Below, one piece after another: positions 55,897 through 63,568 of a stretch of 64,000 nt of DNA. The stretch is from a virus. Location of the stretch: positions 62,001 through 126,000 of the IMG/VR virus record IMGVR_UViG_3300032246_002821. One strand, written 5' to 3'. Position 1 is the first letter of the stretch, and each line of letters begins with the position of its first letter. The position numbers and the translations under genes are program-made. Below the pieces are notes generated by a model, which saw nothing but the letters and a program-made list of their open reading frames with translations, had not been told where the DNA came from and did no database searches.

Positions 55897-56741
55897 CAGC
55901 AGAATCCCTGTAAATTTTCGCTGCGGACGATCTTTGTCAGCCTCCTGATATCTGTGCAATCCATCCAGGGCCAGATGTTGTTTTGCTGTGCCTGTTCAGT
56001 GATGTGTTTACGCAGATTGTCCTGGCTGTCAGAGACTGATGTGATCGTATCTGGACGCCAGTCGTGATCATAAGTTTTTTGCAGATAAGACAAATGCTCT
56101 TGAGGTAGTGGGTGTCCGTCGTTGAATCTCGGATGTATCGTCTGTTGATCTATATGGAATTTGCTTTGCAAATCATTATTCCACAGCACATCATAATAAC
56201 TAGCTGGTATCTTTTGTAGCACATCGCTGTACATCTTTATCAGCCTGTGCATCTGTTCAGGTGTACCAAACATACTGGCATCTGGATTCCACTGGTCCTT
56301 GCGCCTGATTATGTCCATCATGGCCATATGATGATACTGGCATCCACGTTGTTGCAGGAAAGCGTCCGTGGCTGCGATGGTAGCCAGGTCTCGGATCAGA
56401 TAGCCCAGTGGGTCGGCGCACTTGTCCACAAAATGCTGATCGTAAAAATCTTGTGTATAGATGTTGCCGCACAGCTGCCAATGATCCTGGATATACCGGT
56501 CTTCTCTACACACATTTGTCCAACAGATTATTATCAGATCCGTGCTGCGGAATTTAAAATTGGCATCAGCTTGCATCAGCATATTGAATATGTACTGATT
56601 ACCTGCTGCTATACGCCCGTAATTGTACAGTGGGACCTGCAGGTCATAGGCCACTATCTCAGGCCATCCGGTCCAGTTGTAATCTGTAAAGCTGCATCCA
56701 AATGTGAACAATCTTTGCGGTTTTTGTGCTATCAATTTCAA
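55896..56741 (-). CDS. SGNH-type hydrolase-like protein
   Basis: 281 residues. 'RLFTFGCSFTDYNWTGWPEI' places the nucleophile S17 in a GCS block, 'LYNYGRIAAGNQYIFNML' resembles block II, 'LIIICWTNVCREDR' block III, and 'HPRFNDGHPLPQEHLSYL' supplies the Asp/His pair of block V. SGNH enzymes deacylate sugars or lipids; phage members may trim host O-acetyl groups or modify glycans. No signal peptide, so it acts inside the cell or in the virion. Overlaps both neighbours by 1-4 bases. Confidence 0.72.
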   Translation of the reverse strand: MKLIAQKPQRLFTFGCSFTDYNWTGWPEIVAYDLQVPLYNYGRIAAGNQYIFNMLMQADANFKFRSTDLIIICWTNVCREDRYIQDHWQLCGNIYTQDFYDQHFVDKCADPLGYLIRDLATIAATDAFLQQRGCQYHHMAMMDIIRRKDQWNPDASMFGTPEQMHRLIKMYSDVLQKIPASYYDVLWNNDLQSKFHIDQQTIHPRFNDGHPLPQEHLSYLQKTYDHDWRPDTITSVSDSQDNLRKHITEQAQQNNIWPWMDCTDIRRLTKIVRSENLQGFC

Positions 56742-56977
56742 TAATTATTCTCCCATTTAAGCAGGCAAAGAGTCAGTTGATCTCTTTGTTCAGGACCTCC
56801 GGTCACAGACCAATAGGGATTGCCATTGTTGAAATTGTAACTGATTTCTGCAGGAGATTCGATATTGTCTTCCAACCAGGCGTGTAATTCCCTGCTCTGT
56901 TCCCAGTGCCTGGCCCACTTGTATATTTTCACTTGCCATCTGCCATCAGGATGATCTGACAATTCGATAGGTTTCAA
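56738..56977 (-). CDS. Small phage protein, TTG start
   Basis: 79 residues from a TTG at 56977 that overlaps the upstream TGA (TTGA). Contains 'WQVKIYKWARHWEQSRELHA' and ends 'TLCLLKWENNY'. The TTG gives a neat operon junction; a longer frame to 57100 lies inside the membrane-protein gene. Function unknown. Confidence 0.6.
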   Translation of the reverse strand: MKPIELSDHPDGRWQVKIYKWARHWEQSRELHAWLEDNIESPAEISYNFNNGNPYWSVTGGPEQRDQLTLCLLKWENNY

Positions 56978-57264
56978 TGTAACAGTACCTTGATCCAGCC
57001 CACGGAATCCATGCTTGCAATCATCAGGCCTGTGGCCAACATACCGAAACTGCCTCTGCTCCAGGCACACCAGGCATAGATTAATGTGCCGCTGATCCAC
57101 AAAGGATACAGCAACAGGAATGGCAGATCAGGTACAGTGGCATTGACTATGATAGCACACAACAGGCTGTTTAGCCAACACAACACTTCCAGCACGAATC
57201 TGATCTTGTTTTCTGCCCAATCGTCCTTGATCCATTCCCAGATGTTTTTTATGAATCCGTTCAT
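56974..57264 (-). CDS. Small polytopic membrane protein
   Basis: 96 residues. After a charged amphipathic N-terminus ('IWEWIKDDWAENKIRFVLEV') there are about two to three membrane segments ('LCWLNSLLCAIIVNATV', 'LPFLLLYPLWISGTLIYAW', 'GSFGMLATGLMIASMDS'). Resembles small membrane proteins common in T4-like genomes. ATGA overlap with the DNA glycosylase gene. Function unknown. Confidence 0.72.
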   Translation of the reverse strand: MNGFIKNIWEWIKDDWAENKIRFVLEVLCWLNSLLCAIIVNATVPDLPFLLLYPLWISGTLIYAWCAWSRGSFGMLATGLMIASMDSVGWIKVLLH

Positions 57265-57674
57265 TTTTTTTCCAGTTGCGGGTATCCCAGATAACGGCGC
57301 AGTTCCTTGTCCTGCGGTTCGAATCGTTCTCCCAGGAAGAAGATACGATAGCTCTCACTACCATACTGTCCTATGCCATATAACACATTAGCATCTGCGC
57401 CGTCCCAGGTCAAGAAGTCTATGCTCATACGGTAGATCCTTTTGGCCCGGACCTTGTACATACCCAATGGTTGTATCACAGCCTCGATGTCTATGATGCG
57501 GCTACGAAGCAATGCTTCAGGTGTGGGCCAGCGACTGAGAAATTCTGGCAGCACTGTCTTGACAGGTTTACAACCAGTCTGGTTAAGCATTATAACGCCC
57601 ACCATATGTTGCCAGGCGCCAGAGATCTGTTGCTGCACCATCAGGTCATCAGAAAGGGGCGTTGTGTTCGCCAT
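57261..57674 (-). CDS. HhH-GPD DNA glycosylase, MBD4-like
   Basis: 137 residues from the ATG at 57674. 'AWQHMVGVIMLNQTGCKPVK' and 'AVIQPLGMYKVRAKRIYRMS' match the helical core of MBD4-type thymine/uracil glycosylases, and 'VLYGIGQYGSESYRIFFLGE' is the helix-hairpin-helix loop. At the position of the MBD4 catalytic Asp (GNDSYRIF) this protein has Glu107. It would act on mismatched or modified bases; with Glu, activity is uncertain. Overlaps the upstream gene by 26 bases. Confidence 0.78.
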   Translation of the reverse strand: MANTTPLSDDLMVQQQISGAWQHMVGVIMLNQTGCKPVKTVLPEFLSRWPTPEALLRSRIIDIEAVIQPLGMYKVRAKRIYRMSIDFLTWDGADANVLYGIGQYGSESYRIFFLGERFEPQDKELRRYLGYPQLEKK

Positions 57675-58053
57675 CAGGTAATACCCCACTGTAACCAGGA
57701 TCACGGCCTTGCACGATAGCCTGCTTTAACCGCTCGCCCTTGTAATGGTCGGCGGTCTTACGTTCAGCATTGGTGATCTTCTGTTTGAAGCCCAGTGCAT
57801 TCAGGTATTCCTGATGCTTCTGCCAGCCACGGAGGAAACACTCACACTCAGCGAGATCGCCGGCAAACAGTTCGATACCACGGGTGTATACAGGCAGTAT
57901 GGTGCCGTCATCTTCCGGCACACGGATGAAGAAAATATCTTCATTTCCAGGAAATCCGTAACCGTGGCGACCGTGGCCCTCCAGCATGAAGCCCAGTTTG
58001 TTACAGTTGTGTTCCAGATCCATCATACGCTTATAAGTCTTGTAACCGCTCAT
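57649..58053 (-). CDS. Conserved phage protein, unknown function
   Basis: 134 residues (MSGYKTYKRMMDLEHNCNKL). Segments 'GYGFPGNEDIFFIRVPEDDG' and 'YLNALGFKQKITNAERKTAD' resemble a conserved hypothetical of T4-like phages, with a mixed alpha/beta pattern. Operon gene overlapping both neighbours. Function unknown. Confidence 0.7.
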   Translation of the reverse strand: MSGYKTYKRMMDLEHNCNKLGFMLEGHGRHGYGFPGNEDIFFIRVPEDDGTILPVYTRGIELFAGDLAECECFLRGWQKHQEYLNALGFKQKITNAERKTADHYKGERLKQAIVQGRDPGYSGVLPDGEHNAPF

Positions 58054-58469
58054 CTTGTTTTCTCCACTATGTCTTTGTAGCCGGTATGGCTGGGATGAAT
58101 CTGATCTGGTTGTACATTACGGATGGGAACCAAACCGTCTCCGTGCTGAGCTGCCACTTCCCGTACCCACTGCTGTATCTGTTCGATGGGCAGGTTCTGT
58201 GGAGCATGTAGGTTGCCATGTGGCAATACCCAGAACACTCGTTCAGCTGTCACACGCTGGCGTATGCGAAGCAGTTCTTCCTTTGTCCTGACACCCTTGT
58301 GATCGTTGGAACCCATGCTGATCACTACAGTGCGAGCAGTCAGTGGCATAGTATACATCTTATTGAACTGCCAGCTGTTGATACCGCCCTTGGCTACCAT
58401 CTCACAATGTGGAGCAAACTGATGGATGCCCACTGCAATGCTGTCACCTGCTATCAGACATTCAAACAT
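58050..58469 (-). CDS. Small SGNH/GDSL hydrolase
   Basis: 139 residues from the ATG at 58469. 'ECLIAGDSIAVGIHQFAPHC' gives the nucleophile S10 in GDS, 'TVVISMGSNDHKGVRTKEEL' the block III Asn, and 'NVQPDQIHPSHTGYKDIV' the Asp/His dyad. This is a minimal-size SGNH hydrolase of the kind seen in several phages; the substrate (lipid, acetylated sugar or peptidoglycan) cannot be told. Its start overlaps the upstream stop. Confidence 0.8.
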   Translation of the reverse strand: MFECLIAGDSIAVGIHQFAPHCEMVAKGGINSWQFNKMYTMPLTARTVVISMGSNDHKGVRTKEELLRIRQRVTAERVFWVLPHGNLHAPQNLPIEQIQQWVREVAAQHGDGLVPIRNVQPDQIHPSHTGYKDIVEKTR

Positions 58470-58629
58470 TTCTCTGCCTTTCCCATTCGTTATATCCTGC
58501 ATCTACCACAGTCATGGTCACGCCCATCTCGCTCAGCTGTTGTATCTGCTGGTATGCAGCATCGTATAGACGATTGCAGACACACATCTTCACACGATGC
58601 GCCAGCTTCATGAACTCGTAGTCTTTCAT
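58462..58629 (-). CDS. Small phage protein (55 aa)
   Basis: Frame from the ATG at 58629 to a TGA at 58462: starts MKDYEFMKLAHRVKMCVCNR and ends 'DAGYNEWERQRNV'. Overlaps the SGNH gene start by 8 bases and the upstream stop by 4, which is the coupling pattern of this operon and supports that it is real despite its length. Function unknown. Confidence 0.65.
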   Translation of the reverse strand: MKDYEFMKLAHRVKMCVCNRLYDAAYQQIQQLSEMGVTMTVVDAGYNEWERQRNV

Positions 58630-58799
58630 TCCATCTCTTCCAACATCGCGACGAAATCTCTGCCCACTTGGGCGAAGTATTCATCTAGATCCTTAGCCAT
58701 CTGATCCTCTGCTAGTTGCAGGTCCAGAGCAATCGTGAGGATCATCTGGGGTTTGAAAGTCTCTGGATCTACTTTTATCTCACGATTGATAAGTTTCAT
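58626..58799 (-). CDS. Small acidic phage protein (57 aa)
   Basis: Frame from the ATG at 58799 to a TGA at 58626: starts MKLINREIKVDPETFKPQMI; an amphipathic helix 'LAEDQMAKDLDEYFAQVG' follows. AGAAGGA lies upstream of the ATG and a sigma70-like promoter (58824-58851) before that, so this is a first gene. Function unknown. Confidence 0.68.
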   Translation of the reverse strand: MKLINREIKVDPETFKPQMILTIALDLQLAEDQMAKDLDEYFAQVGRDFVAMLEEME

Positions 58800-58823
58800 C
58801 ACCAATCCTTCTGCTTATAATAA

Positions 58824-58851
58824 AATGTAACACATCTTTCACAGTTGTCAA
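58824..58851 (-). promoter_or_regulatory. Sigma70-like promoter
   Basis: Minus strand TTGACA (consensus), 16-base spacer, TACATT. The -35 overlaps the stop of the 58848-59069 gene; the promoter feeds the operon running left to 55666. Confidence 0.68.
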
Positions 58852-59069
58852 GGGCGATATTTGCCATACCAGAATTTGCTGCTGTGCCGTAGTCTAAGAT
58901 TGCTTTCACGAATATGCTCCAGCAATGCTTTTGCCAGAGTAGCCTGATCTCTACGCCAGCTGACATCTTCTTCGTCGGTGATCTTATCCAGCAGATCCTG
59001 TACCATATCGATGTATGGGCAGGTGTCATCAGGTACCACAGGCTTCTTTATAACTGGACGGTGTGCCAT
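58848..59069 (-). CDS. Small phage protein
   Basis: 73 residues (MAHRPVIKKPVVPDDTCPYI). Helical centre 'YIDMVQDLLDKITDEEDVSW' and a basic C-terminus 'RHSSKFWYGKYRP'. From memory a similar small protein is conserved in many phages. Overlaps the upstream gene by 22 bases. Function unknown. Confidence 0.68.
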   Translation of the reverse strand: MAHRPVIKKPVVPDDTCPYIDMVQDLLDKITDEEDVSWRRDQATLAKALLEHIRESNLRLRHSSKFWYGKYRP

Positions 59070-59290
59070 GCTGCCAGTTTTTCCTCGTCCAACATCTTCT
59101 TGGCTGTCTTGACTTCTTGGGCAAAGTCGATGCCATTCTGCTCACAGTATGCTTGCAGGTCGGTCAGCAGATCTGCCACACGGTCATAGGTGTAATGCTC
59201 CACCTTGTAGCTTGCTACCATCAGCTCACCACGGCGCACACTCTTTTGATAATCGGTCATGATCTCAGTCATATACAAATCTCGCTTCAT
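59048..59290 (-). CDS. Small phage protein
   Basis: 80 residues (MKRDLYMTEIMTDYQKSVRR), helical and charged ('DRVADLLTDLQAYCEQNGID'). Internal Met codons leave the start open by up to 10 residues. Overlaps neighbours by 22 and 26 bases, in line with the tight operon. Function unknown. Confidence 0.62.
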   Translation of the reverse strand: MKRDLYMTEIMTDYQKSVRRGELMVASYKVEHYTYDRVADLLTDLQAYCEQNGIDFAQEVKTAKKMLDEEKLAAWHTVQL

Positions 59291-59531
59291 AATTGCCAGT
59301 GGGCATATCTTTAGATGTGGGATAATGATTATTTACCACTACCCAAGCTAAGTTGTGAGCATTATCGTTTTTGCCCATCCACACTGTTTCTTCGATGGTG
59401 TGTTTGGTTACCTTCTCATAGAAAGTGATACGCAACTTGCGCTGTTCTTTTTTCTTGCTATTCTTATTGTGGCGTTGCAGCCAGCCGATCTCTGTGCTAT
59501 TCCAGATCTTATCCAACTGTTGCTTGTTCAT
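59265..59531 (-). CDS. Small basic phage protein
   Basis: 88 residues from the ATG at 59531 (MNKQQLDKIWNSTEIGWLQR), lysine-rich ('HNKNSKKKEQRKLRITFYEK'), then 'WMGKNDNAHNLAWVVVNNHY'. Starts two bases before the next stop codon upstream; a longer frame to 59738 lies within the 59533 gene and is a shadow. Function unknown. Confidence 0.65.
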   Translation of the reverse strand: MNKQQLDKIWNSTEIGWLQRHNKNSKKKEQRKLRITFYEKVTKHTIEETVWMGKNDNAHNLAWVVVNNHYPTSKDMPTGNYEARFVYD

Positions 59532-59532
59532 A

Positions 59533-60195
59533 TCATGCCTCACCCAGGGGTTCATAATTCCGCCAGGTGGTCTCATAACTGGCTTCGAAGATGTCGGGCT
59601 TGCAGGGATAAAACTCACCCCGGATGCCTTTGATGATATAGTCGCCCAGTGTAGCGATATGTTCCACCTGTGCATCACTACCATCTTCCAGTGTGCGGAT
59701 GTGTGCTTCAGTATCAGTGACCTCTCCCAAAGCATCACCGCAGAAGTCGCGCAAAACTTCTACTGTCTCGGCAGTGAAAGGCACTGCTTGTACCACTACT
59801 GGTTTCTTAACATAGTTCTGGATCACATATTCCACTTTCAGCGGGCCAGTGACAAAGTATTCTGTGTCTGTGCTATCCCAATCTTCGTTCTCCAGACCTT
59901 CCGCACCATCTTCGTTATAGATATCTTCCAGTCGTTCGATCTCATCAGGATCCATATCATCTGGCCAGGTCCATTCCTGCCAGCAACCATCATCCTGTTC
60001 CTGATCACTGATATCACCGAAGCTGAACACTTCGGTCTGACCTTCAGGATCATGACCACTGATATCCGGTTTGATTTCATAATCCCAATGCCCCCAGCGC
60101 CAACCGATCTCCAGCTGAGCTGTGAGTTCGCCATTGGTCCAGGTTTCGATCTGGGTGATGCTTTTCTTTTCTTGTGTACTGAGACGCCAGGTCAT
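59533..60195 (-). CDS. Conserved phage protein fused to a PGDYG-type domain
   Basis: 220 residues. N-terminal half: Trp-rich 'ETWTNGELTAQLEIGWRWGH' and 'WQEWTWPDDMDPDEIERLED', acidic. C-terminal 85 residues: 'KKPVVVQAVPFTAETVEVLR', 'IATLGDYIIKGIRGEFYPCK' and 'PDIFEASYETTW', the small phage domain with a GDYIIKG core (PGDYG-like). The two halves usually occur as separate small proteins, so this looks like a fusion. Function of both parts is unknown. Confidence 0.75.
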   Translation of the reverse strand: MTWRLSTQEKKSITQIETWTNGELTAQLEIGWRWGHWDYEIKPDISGHDPEGQTEVFSFGDISDQEQDDGCWQEWTWPDDMDPDEIERLEDIYNEDGAEGLENEDWDSTDTEYFVTGPLKVEYVIQNYVKKPVVVQAVPFTAETVEVLRDFCGDALGEVTDTEAHIRTLEDGSDAQVEHIATLGDYIIKGIRGEFYPCKPDIFEASYETTWRNYEPLGEA

Positions 60196-60428
60196 TGTTG
60201 TTCCTCTTCTAGGGTTTGTGCTTCGGTATAGGGCAAATAGTATTCCATCATGATCTTGATAGCTTCAAAATATCGGATAGCAGTTTCCAGATCTTCCTGC
60301 TCAAAGTCTGGCAATTCACCACGGGCTCGCAGATCATATATCTGCCTACGCAGTCCACGATAGTCTGTGACTAAGATGTCACGGAACAGGGCATCAGCAG
60401 TTTCGTCACTGATATCAATCTGAGGCAT
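60192..60428 (-). CDS. Small phage protein
   Basis: 78 residues (MPQIDISDETADALFRDILV), acidic and helical ('GLRRQIYDLRARGELPDFEQ', ending 'TLEEEQQ'). Resembles a small conserved phage protein. ATGA overlap downstream, 14-base overlap upstream. Function unknown. Confidence 0.7.
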   Translation of the reverse strand: MPQIDISDETADALFRDILVTDYRGLRRQIYDLRARGELPDFEQEDLETAIRYFEAIKIMMEYYLPYTEAQTLEEEQQ

Positions 60429-60606
60429 GGTCAGTCTCCTGAGGTTGTGCTTTCATTTGTTCTACTAGTACAGTCATCTCTTTGAGCCGTATGTCCAAGC
60501 TGTGTAGCAGAGCAGCGTTCATAGTGATCAGTTTCTTGTTCTGTTGTTGGAGATCAGCAATCTGCTGATCTCTGTTGTAGTTGTGGATCGCATCGTTGTC
60601 GGTCAT
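60415..60606 (-). CDS. Small coiled-coil phage protein
   Basis: 63 residues (MTDNDAIHNYNRDQQIADLQ). Heptad-like 'LQQQNKKLITMNAALLHSLD' predicts a coiled coil. Coupled to the upstream gene by a 4-base overlap. Function unknown. Confidence 0.65.
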   Translation of the reverse strand: MTDNDAIHNYNRDQQIADLQQQNKKLITMNAALLHSLDIRLKEMTVLVEQMKAQPQETDHASD

Positions 60607-61763
60607 TTCTGTACCTTTAATAGCATAGTGTCTGCGTTGAGTCGACCATTCATTTGCACTCCAGTGGTGCTCATTTCCTCCAGCCAGCTACGCAGGGCAA
60701 CCTTGCCAGCTGCCATGAACTTCTTCATCACCACCTCGGGCTTGCGTACAGTCTTGGCCACACTGGCACTGGCATCATAACCCAGGATAGCAGTACCACG
60801 GATGCCCAGTGTACCTGAATCTGCTGCTGCCACATACTTGCCCAGCTTGCGGGTCTTTTTGTTGTAGACCCACAACTCTTTGGCGCCAATCACATCCACA
60901 GGATTGATGCTGACCAGGTTCAGTGTGGTGTCCTCAGTGCAATACTTGACCTTCTTGACCAGCTTTTCTTTGCTCACAGGCTTCTTGACGCGAGCCTTAC
61001 GCACCGCTGCCTTGACTGCACCATATGTATTCAGTGCATCTGTCAGCTTGGTATAGAACTGTTGCATACGTTTGAGGTCAGTCTTTGTGACCCACTTGTA
61101 TGCTTCTGCCAACTGGCTGTCAGCACCCTTGCCCTGGCTGGCGGTTAGCTCTGCTTCGATCTCTGCATAATAGGCAGTGATGCGGCTGACAAACTGCTGG
61201 GGCATCTTGATTTCACGAAAGTATGTGACAAAGTCCGGCAATTCAGCACCAGCAAGATAGGCGTCATACTGGGCTTCCAGTTCGCCGATGACATCATACT
61301 GCTTTTCACGCATATGATCCTGGATAGTGCGTTTGGCCTGTGGAGCTTTGACGGCTTGTTTCTCCGTCAACTTGGCTGTGCCATAGGCCAGCAATTCAGT
61401 GAGCTTGTTTGTCACATAATCCGGCACTGCATCGGGCAAGCCGTTGATCTTCATCTTGCTGAAGCTGCAAACCGTCATACCCACACGGCTGTCTTCGCAC
61501 TCTGTGAAAGCGGCTATCTCGGCCTTGCCCCACTTGAGATCGCGTTGGCCATACTGCACCACATACTTCCGCATTTCTGCGGGAGTGTGATAATAATTAT
61601 AGAAATTGTAGCTACGCAACAGGGCGAAGCGTTGCTGTTCTTCCGTGAGTTTGTCCCACTTTTCAAAGGTCAGCTCACCACCAGTGAACTTCTCGTCAGT
61701 GTATTTGGGCTGACGAATAGCGGGTTTCTTCTTGGACTTGACGCTGAGCAAACTTTTGGCCAT
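60603..61763 (-). CDS. Conserved T4-like phage protein, unknown function
   Basis: 386 residues. Basic N-terminus ('SLLSVKSKKKPAIRQPKYTD'), central helical region, C-terminal 'KELWVYNKKTRKLGKYVAAA' then 'SGTLGIRGTAILGYDASASV', a pattern I recall from a conserved hypothetical of marine T4-like genomes. High Lys/Ala content and size suggest an abundant soluble protein. AGGAG eight bases before the ATG and a sigma70-like promoter at 61789-61816. First gene of the operon running left. Confidence 0.78.
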   Translation of the reverse strand: MAKSLLSVKSKKKPAIRQPKYTDEKFTGGELTFEKWDKLTEEQQRFALLRSYNFYNYYHTPAEMRKYVVQYGQRDLKWGKAEIAAFTECEDSRVGMTVCSFSKMKINGLPDAVPDYVTNKLTELLAYGTAKLTEKQAVKAPQAKRTIQDHMREKQYDVIGELEAQYDAYLAGAELPDFVTYFREIKMPQQFVSRITAYYAEIEAELTASQGKGADSQLAEAYKWVTKTDLKRMQQFYTKLTDALNTYGAVKAAVRKARVKKPVSKEKLVKKVKYCTEDTTLNLVSINPVDVIGAKELWVYNKKTRKLGKYVAAADSGTLGIRGTAILGYDASASVAKTVRKPEVVMKKFMAAGKVALRSWLEEMSTTGVQMNGRLNADTMLLKVQK

Positions 61764-61786
61764 ATGGCTATCTCCTGTTTATATCG

Positions 61787-62209
61787 TCAGAATACACTGT
61801 TTAGAGCTTCTGTCAACTGATTTGTCGGCACACCGTGTGCTATGTATCCTTCAGTACACATCTGCAGATATCCCGGACTGGGTTCCTGCAGATAGTCCTG
61901 ATCTGCCATAGTATAGACCCAGGCTATTATATGGTTTCCGTGTTTGTTCATAACCCATACACGCTGGCGCAGGTAATAATCAGGAAAACCTTCAAGGATA
62001 TCAAGTGCATCCAGATCATCGTCCGACACCTGCCACAGCACGCCGTGGACAGAGTTATAATCAGCCAGTTCCACATCTGCGTGGTTACGGAATACGAAGC
62101 GATATCCGGGCAGCAACGCTTCACCCAGGCACACAGATTCAGGGCATCTGCTAGCCATCTGTTCGGGGTGAGTGTTCATTCCATACGCGAAATAAAGATG
62201 TGTGTTCAT
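61787..62209 (-). CDS. Gamma-glutamylcyclotransferase-like (AIG2/GGCT fold)
   Basis: 140 residues. 'LYFAYGMNTHPEQMASRCPE' is the substrate-binding YGxNxxP loop, 'GEALLPGYRFVFRNHADVEL' the second conserved strand, and 'ALDILEGFPDYYLRQRVWV' the segment with the acid/base Glu. The fold breaks or forms gamma-glutamyl amides by cyclisation. Phage copies are found next to amide-linked base or cofactor modification genes in some genomes, but nothing here shows the substrate. Confidence 0.8.
   Translation of the reverse strand: MNTHLYFAYGMNTHPEQMASRCPESVCLGEALLPGYRFVFRNHADVELADYNSVHGVLWQVSDDDLDALDILEGFPDYYLRQRVWVMNKHGNHIIAWVYTMADQDYLQEPSPGYLQMCTEGYIAHGVPTNQLTEALNSVF
61789..61816 (-). promoter_or_regulatory. 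Sigma70-like promoter
   Basis: Minus strand TTGACA (consensus), 16-base spacer, TATTCT, overlapping the 3' end of the gamma-glutamylcyclotransferase gene. Confidence 0.65.
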
Positions 62210-63312
62210 CGTGGTACCTCAGTGCAAGTGTAAAATTTCTCCTGTTGCTCACGTGCATACTGAAAAAATCTACTACGGTTATGCTGCAACTCGGGTTGCA
62301 TCTGTTCATATAAGGCCACTATAGCTGACTTTTCCAGACCTGTCAACCACTTTATTATTTCACATATTTTGTCTGTGGTTTGTGATGCCATACGTTGTGC
62401 CGTGACATCGGTCACGTCCACAGGCCAATAATTCCTGAATGTGTGAAAACCCTGTGATTCCAAGTAGTTATAAATCACAGGATTAGTGTTGAGCAGGAAA
62501 GGTCTGTGTCCTATCAATGGCTTAAACAGCTTCTCGCTGATGAACATCCTGCGGGTGTTGTTGCTGTCCACGCTGTGGTGGCTGGGTTCCAGATCGTAAA
62601 ATTGGCTTTCATTTATGATATGCAGGAAGTGACGCTGCCAAAGATCCAAGTCGCCCAGGCTCCACAGATCGTGAGGTATGTTGTTGAAATTACTGGCATC
62701 TAACACATCCAGACCGCCTGTGTCTCTGTATTGTTCGGGCGTTTCAGCTATGTTCCTGCTGTATCTGCCCCACTGTGGATCTGCAGGATCCACGCCCAAT
62801 GTCACCACTCCATAGCCAGCCAGATCCTGTTCTATCAGCTTTTTTGTCAGCATCATACGATGCATCCTGGGCTTGCGGCTGTAGCTGATAAAGAGTTTTT
62901 CCGGTGTCATCTGTGACACCTGCTCATCGCTGTACTGCTGGAATTTATCCTTGGCTATGATGGCGAAACTATCGAAAAAAGCCTTATTTTCCAATGCGGT
63001 ATAACCCATTTCGGTATATGTGTAATCCGTTTCTGTGAGGTCCAAGGCTTTGAAAAGCTGCTCTATCTCACAGGGATCCACAATCGTGATGAAAAATACT
63101 TGCCAATCTGGGCTATTCAAAGCTGTCCGTATCAGTTCAGCCTGCTGTTGTATCCAGAAAAAATGATTATTTGCCTGTATTATCAATAGGTTAGCTCCTG
63201 GATACCTATACCTGGCATAGTTTTCCACCCTGCTAAACACTTGATCTTCATAGACTTTTAAACTTGTACCCACAGGATGGGTGTGGGTGTTGCCCAATTT
63301 AATGATTTCCAT
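62206..63312 (-). CDS. Putative glycosyltransferase-like protein
   Basis: 368 residues from the ATG at 63312. 'EKLFISYSRKPRMHRMMLTK' (GT-B-like hinge) and 'RMFISEKLFKPLIGHRPFLL', then 'YNYLESQGFHTFRNYWPVD', follow the fucosyltransferase-like pattern 'EKxxKPIxxxxPFI...LxxLGFxTF'. No clear ribosome binding site. A longer start to 63393 would lie in the divergent promoter and is rejected. Sugar and acceptor unknown. Confidence 0.6.
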   Translation of the reverse strand: MEIIKLGNTHTHPVGTSLKVYEDQVFSRVENYARYRYPGANLLIIQANNHFFWIQQQAELIRTALNSPDWQVFFITIVDPCEIEQLFKALDLTETDYTYTEMGYTALENKAFFDSFAIIAKDKFQQYSDEQVSQMTPEKLFISYSRKPRMHRMMLTKKLIEQDLAGYGVVTLGVDPADPQWGRYSRNIAETPEQYRDTGGLDVLDASNFNNIPHDLWSLGDLDLWQRHFLHIINESQFYDLEPSHHSVDSNNTRRMFISEKLFKPLIGHRPFLLNTNPVIYNYLESQGFHTFRNYWPVDVTDVTAQRMASQTTDKICEIIKWLTGLEKSAIVALYEQMQPELQHNRSRFFQYAREQQEKFYTCTEVPR

Positions 63313-63325
63313 AGGAATAATTATG

Positions 63326-63353
63326 TTGACAATGGTGGCTTGTATGCTAGTAT
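63326..63353 (+). promoter_or_regulatory. Sigma70-like promoter (plus strand)
   Basis: TTGACA (consensus), 16-base spacer, TAGTAT. It lies between two divergent genes and drives the 63384 and 63569 genes rightward. Confidence 0.7.
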
Positions 63354-63383
63354 GAGTCATAAACACAACAAGGAGCGTGTGAA

Positions 63384-63557
63384 ATGAATGCATTGGGTTG
63401 GGTGGTATTTGTGTTAGTGCTTGCGCTTTTGGGCCCAGTTATCACTATCTGGAGTCTCAACACACTGTTTCCAGTGTTGAATATTCCTTATACCCTGGAA
63501 ACCTGGGCGGCAGCTGGTGTGCTTTTCGGCAGCGCCATCTGGAAAACCAAAGATTGA
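63384..63557 (+). CDS. Small two-pass membrane protein (57 aa)
   Basis: Frame from ATG 63384 to TGA 63557 with AAGGAG eight bases upstream. Starts MNALGWVVFVLVLALLGPVI, has 'TIWSLNTLFPVLNI' as loop and 'LETWAAAGVLFGSAIW' as second span. Very similar in pattern ('WSLNTLF') to a tiny membrane protein found in many T4-like phages. Function unknown. Confidence 0.8.
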   Translation: MNALGWVVFVLVLALLGPVITIWSLNTLFPVLNIPYTLETWAAAGVLFGSAIWKTKD

Positions 63558-63568
63558 GGAAGATGCCA

